This document shows, piece after piece, positions 6,709-8,714 of a stretch of DNA of 8,714 bases; the stretch's first letter is position 1; each line of letters begins with the position of its first letter. The notes beneath the pieces were generated by a model, which was not told where the DNA came from, did no database searches, and was given only the letters and a program-made list of their open reading frames with translations. The stretch comes from Flavobacterium sp. (GTDB lineage Bacteria; Bacteroidota; Bacteroidia; Flavobacteriales; Flavobacteriaceae). The position numbers and the translations under genes are program-made. The stretch is from assembly GCA_030682755.1 (NCBI GenBank), contig JAUXNR010000604.1, positions 1 to 8,714 on the forward strand, written 5' to 3'.

Positions 6709-7458
6709 TTATAGTTTTCGCTCTTTAACTTTTCTTTTAGTTGCGGTTGGATTAGGATTTGATGCTTCTTTTGGTCTTTTGGATCTGAAAAGTTCTTTTT
6801 TCTCTGTTCTAACCAGCTTTCCATTCTCATAATAATTCCATTCTCCAACAGACAATCCGTTTTTATATTGACCTGTGATACTCACTTTCCCTTCTGCTTC
6901 TCTATAAATTACTGGACCGTGAAATAAATCATTTTTATAATTTAATTCTTCCATCACCACACCATTTTCAGCATATTTTTTATAAACCCCTTCTTTTTTG
7001 CCATCTTTATAATTGGCTTCTTCTGCAATTTCGCCACTTTTATAAAATACTTTTCGAACTCCATCTAACTTTCCTTTTTTGTAATTCTCCAAAGTCATAA
7101 TTTGATCCATGTCTAAGTGGTAATACTTCCATTCACCTTCATATAACTTGTTAACCACTTTTCCTTCACTTACTTTAAATTTACCTTTATAAAAAATAGT
7201 GTAAGCAGCATTATCTTTAGGGTCAAACTCTCGGGTTGCAACCACTCTTTTAGTTTTTGTATTGTCATAAAAAGTAAAAACACCAACTTCTTTTCCATTT
7301 TCAAAAGTGCCTTCATATTTCAAATTTTTAGTATCCTCATAATACCCTTTCCATAAACCATGCTTTTGACCTTTTGCATTCAATTGATTGAAATCTGATT
7401 GCGAAAACACAGAAAATCCGCTTAAAAAATAAAATAACAGTATCGGTATTAATTTCAT
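6709..7458 (-). CDS. Exported MORN-variant repeat protein (YwqK-like)
   Basis: The protein has 249 residues. An N-terminal signal peptide (MKLIPILLFYFLSGFSVFSQ, no lipobox cysteine) predicts Sec export to the periplasm or beyond. The rest is a series of MORN-like beta-hairpin repeats of the form YxNGxxxGxWxYY: KHGLWKGYY (32-40), FENGKEVGVFTFYD (52-65), KKGKLDGVRKVFYKSGEI (127-144), YKDGKKEGVYKKYAENG (150-166), YKNDLFHGPVIY (174-185) and YKNGLSVGEWNYYENGKL (198-215). The tail from about 224 is low-complexity and rich in Lys/Arg (KRPKEASNPNPTATKRK). Similar proteins are often labelled 'YwqK family antitoxin', but nothing here (no partner toxin, and a signal peptide) supports a toxin-antitoxin role. 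The function is unknown, perhaps envelope structural or binding. It is the first gene of the minus-strand run leading to mnmA. I saw no strong promoter for it in the divergent gap. Confidence 0.85.
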   Translation of the reverse strand: MKLIPILLFYFLSGFSVFSQSDFNQLNAKGQKHGLWKGYYEDTKNLKYEGTFENGKEVGVFTFYDNTKTKRVVATREFDPKDNAAYTIFYKGKFKVSEGKVVNKLYEGEWKYYHLDMDQIMTLENYKKGKLDGVRKVFYKSGEIAEEANYKDGKKEGVYKKYAENGVVMEELNYKNDLFHGPVIYREAEGKVSITGQYKNGLSVGEWNYYENGKLVRTEKKELFRSKRPKEASNPNPTATKRKVKERKL

Positions 7459-7526
7459 TTGAAACTATTTTTAAGATTAACATTCAAATAGGATAAACAA
7501 CAAAGTCCTTGATTTAGTATGTAATG

Positions 7527-7539
7527 TTTGAAATTCAAA
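7527..7539. repeat. 13-bp palindrome overlapping the -33 box
   Basis: TTTGAA-A-TTCAAA is a perfect 6-bp inverted repeat around a central A and includes the TTTG -33 box. It could be an operator blocking sigma access, or a chance AT-rich palindrome. Confidence 0.4.
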
Positions 7540-7557
7540 ACTAAATAAGTAACTTTG
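7527..7557 (+). promoter_or_regulatory. Consensus Bacteroidota promoter of the esterase gene
   Basis: A TTTG -33 box (7527-7530) is separated by exactly 19 bp from TAACTTTG (7550-7557), a perfect TAnnTTTG -7 box. This is the canonical primary-sigma promoter of the phylum. Transcription would begin about 6-8 nt downstream, giving a leader of roughly 30-35 nt before the ATG at 7598. The leader is A/T-rich with no Shine-Dalgarno sequence. Confidence 0.75.
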
Positions 7558-7597
7558 GTATAATTGAATTTAAAAGCAAAAATAAACATTTATTTTT

Positions 7598-8714
7598 ATG
7601 AGAAAATATTACTTTTTATTGGGTTTGGTTTTGCCTCTATTTGGTTTTAGCCAAGTTACACTTCGAGTTACATCAATTCCAACAAATACGCCTGCAGGAG
7701 CTTCAATCTATTTTGCAGGATCTGTAAATGGATGGAATGCCGGTGACTCCAATTTTATTTTACAACCCGATGGCTTTGGTGCTTATGAAATTATTATTCC
7801 GCAAGGAACCGGAACAGTGGAATACAAATTTACTCGCGGAAGTTGGGCTACTGTGGAAGGAAATGCTTCCGGTGGTTATTTGCCAAATCGTTCTTTTACG
7901 TTTACAGGTTCACCTCAAACCATTAATTTAACCATCCAATCTTGGGAAGACATTTCCGGAAGTGGCTCAAATAGCACAGCTGCAGCAAATGTTCAAATAT
8001 TAAGTCCGTCGTTTTTTATTCCACAATTGAATCGTAACAGAAGAATTTGGCTTTATTTGCCTCCGGATTATCATACTACTACAAAAACTTATCCCGTTTT
8101 GTATATGAAAGACGGTCAAAATTTATTTGACAATGCCACTTCTTTTTCTGGAGAATGGCAAATTGATGAAACCTTAAACAACCTTCATGCGTTAGGTGAT
8201 TTTGGTGCTATTGTTGTTGGAATTGACAATGGTGGTGTGCATCGATTAGATGAATATTCACCATGGGTTAATGCTCTATATGGTGGTGGCGAAGGTGCCG
8301 CTTACATGAATTTTATTGCTCAAACTTTAAAACCTTACATCGATTTAAATTTCAGAACCAGACCTCAAGCGGAATACAATGCATTAATTGGAAGTTCAAT
8401 GGGTGCTTTGATTGCAACTTATGGAGCGATTGAACACGGTTCCTTATTTAAAAAAGTAGGTTCATTTAGTCCTGCTTATTGGTTTGCTTTAAGCGATTTA
8501 AATACCTATGTGAACGCCACTTCAACGGTATTAACCAATCACAGAATGTATTTTGTTGCAGGTCAGAATGAGTCTACAACAATGGTAACCAATCTTAACA
8601 CGGTTAGAAATAATTTGATTGCAAAAGGTTTACCGGCCACAGAAGCTTTCACTAAAATTGATTCTTATGGTACACATACTGAAAACTATTGGAAAGGTGA
8701 ATTTGCGGCAGCTT
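7598..8714 (+). CDS. Secreted esterase-fold alpha/beta hydrolase with N-terminal CBM20/48-like domain, 3' truncated
   Basis: 372 residues are visible and the gene runs off the right edge. Residues 1-19 (MRKYYFLLGLVLPLFGFSQ) form a Sec signal peptide. Residues about 20-118 are a beta-sandwich resembling starch/glycogen-binding CBM20/CBM48 domains: IYFAGSVNGWNAGDSNF (37-53), GAYEIIIPQG (61-70) and VEYKFTRGSW (74-83). After a Ser/Gly/Ala-rich linker (119-130), an esterase-D-type alpha/beta hydrolase starts at about 134: NRRIWLYLPPDY (147-158), YPVLYMKDGQNLFD (165-178), IVVGIDNGG (205-213), nucleophile elbow IGSSMGA with S267, and a probable catalytic H360 in YGTHTENYW. E325 in AGQNES is a candidate acid. 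The family includes carbohydrate esterases and siderophore or acyl esterases, so the substrate cannot be fixed; the binding domain hints at a glycan. A C-terminal T9SS sorting domain may lie outside the window. The start is the ATG downstream of a consensus promoter. Confidence 0.88.
   Translation, partial: MRKYYFLLGLVLPLFGFSQVTLRVTSIPTNTPAGASIYFAGSVNGWNAGDSNFILQPDGFGAYEIIIPQGTGTVEYKFTRGSWATVEGNASGGYLPNRSFTFTGSPQTINLTIQSWEDISGSGSNSTAAANVQILSPSFFIPQLNRNRRIWLYLPPDYHTTTKTYPVLYMKDGQNLFDNATSFSGEWQIDETLNNLHALGDFGAIVVGIDNGGVHRLDEYSPWVNALYGGGEGAAYMNFIAQTLKPYIDLNFRTRPQAEYNALIGSSMGALIATYGAIEHGSLFKKVGSFSPAYWFALSDLNTYVNATSTVLTNHRMYFVAGQNESTTMVTNLNTVRNNLIAKGLPATEAFTKIDSYGTHTENYWKGEFAAA

Larger units (their letters stand above)
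7459..7597. other. Divergent intergenic region between MORN gene and esterase gene
   Basis: This is a 139-bp AT-rich spacer. It holds the esterase promoter and an overlapping 13-bp palindrome. On the minus strand only imperfect -7 candidates are seen for the MORN gene (CCTATTTG at 7485-7492, GGACTTTG at 7501-7508). No small ORF or RNA gene is evident. Confidence 0.7.

Noticed and set aside
6709..7458. Toxin-antitoxin module
   Set aside because: The MORN/YwqK-like protein has a signal peptide and no adjacent small toxin gene.
7485..7508. Minus-strand -7 boxes for the MORN gene (CCTATTTG, GGACTTTG)
   Set aside because: Both keep TTTG but lack the TA at the right position, and no TTG lies at a suitable distance, so they fail the consensus.
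7728..7931. Plus-strand 67-codon open frame
   Set aside because: It is an alternate frame within the CBM-like domain of the esterase, whose main frame is continuous and clearly coding.
1..8714. CRISPR array, insertion sequence, tRNA or rRNA gene, phage or defence genes
   Set aside because: I found no spaced repeats, transposase motifs, tRNA-like cloverleaf or rRNA sequence on reading both strands; coding density by recognised genes is near complete.

Overview
The window looks like a piece of chromosome from a member of the Bacteroidota, most likely family Flavobacteriaceae (Flavobacterium-like). The evidence is the low GC content, the general lack of Shine-Dalgarno sequences (A-rich leaders instead), Bacteroidota-type promoters (TTTG-N19-TAnnTTTG), and an S8 protease ending in a type A sorting domain of the type IX secretion system (T9SS). 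This taxonomic call is inferred from signature features, not from any database search.

Left part (1-2902): surface-glycan biosynthesis. Three tightly packed minus-strand genes read leftward: a family 2-like glycosyltransferase (906-1721, TTG start), an FdtA/WxcM-like sugar cupin (500-904) and a SAM-dependent methyltransferase cut by the window edge (1-500). The stop/start junctions are TAGCATG and TAATG, so translational coupling is likely. A GT4-like glycosyltransferase (1760-2902) is transcribed in the opposite direction. Between the two transcription units lies an 18-bp near-perfect palindrome, TATATTTGAACAAATATA, that presents a TAnnTTTG -7 element on each strand. This is the edge of an O-antigen, capsule or glycoprotein-glycan locus.

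Middle part (2892-7458): a minus-strand run in the order MORN-repeat exported protein, mnmA (tRNA 2-thiouridylase), secreted S8 subtilisin-like protease with T9SS sorting domain, and an FMN-dependent FabK/nitronate monooxygenase-family enzyme. Gaps are 43, 24 and 3 nt, so the last three at least are probably cotranscribed. The 24-nt mnmA-protease gap is almost entirely a small inverted repeat ending one base before the protease start codon. The FabK-like gene converges on the GT4 gene and their 3' ends overlap by 11 bp.

Right part (7459-8714): a 139-bp divergent intergenic region with a textbook Bacteroidota promoter, then a secreted esterase with an N-terminal CBM20/48-like beta-sandwich domain, cut by the right edge.

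I see no CRISPR array, mobile element, RNA gene, integrase or defence system. The gene content is ordinary for a flavobacterial chromosome. The notable points are regulatory architecture (the bidirectional palindromic promoter, the hairpin at the protease start) and a few protein-level variations. I do not see convincing evidence of an undescribed multi-gene system.
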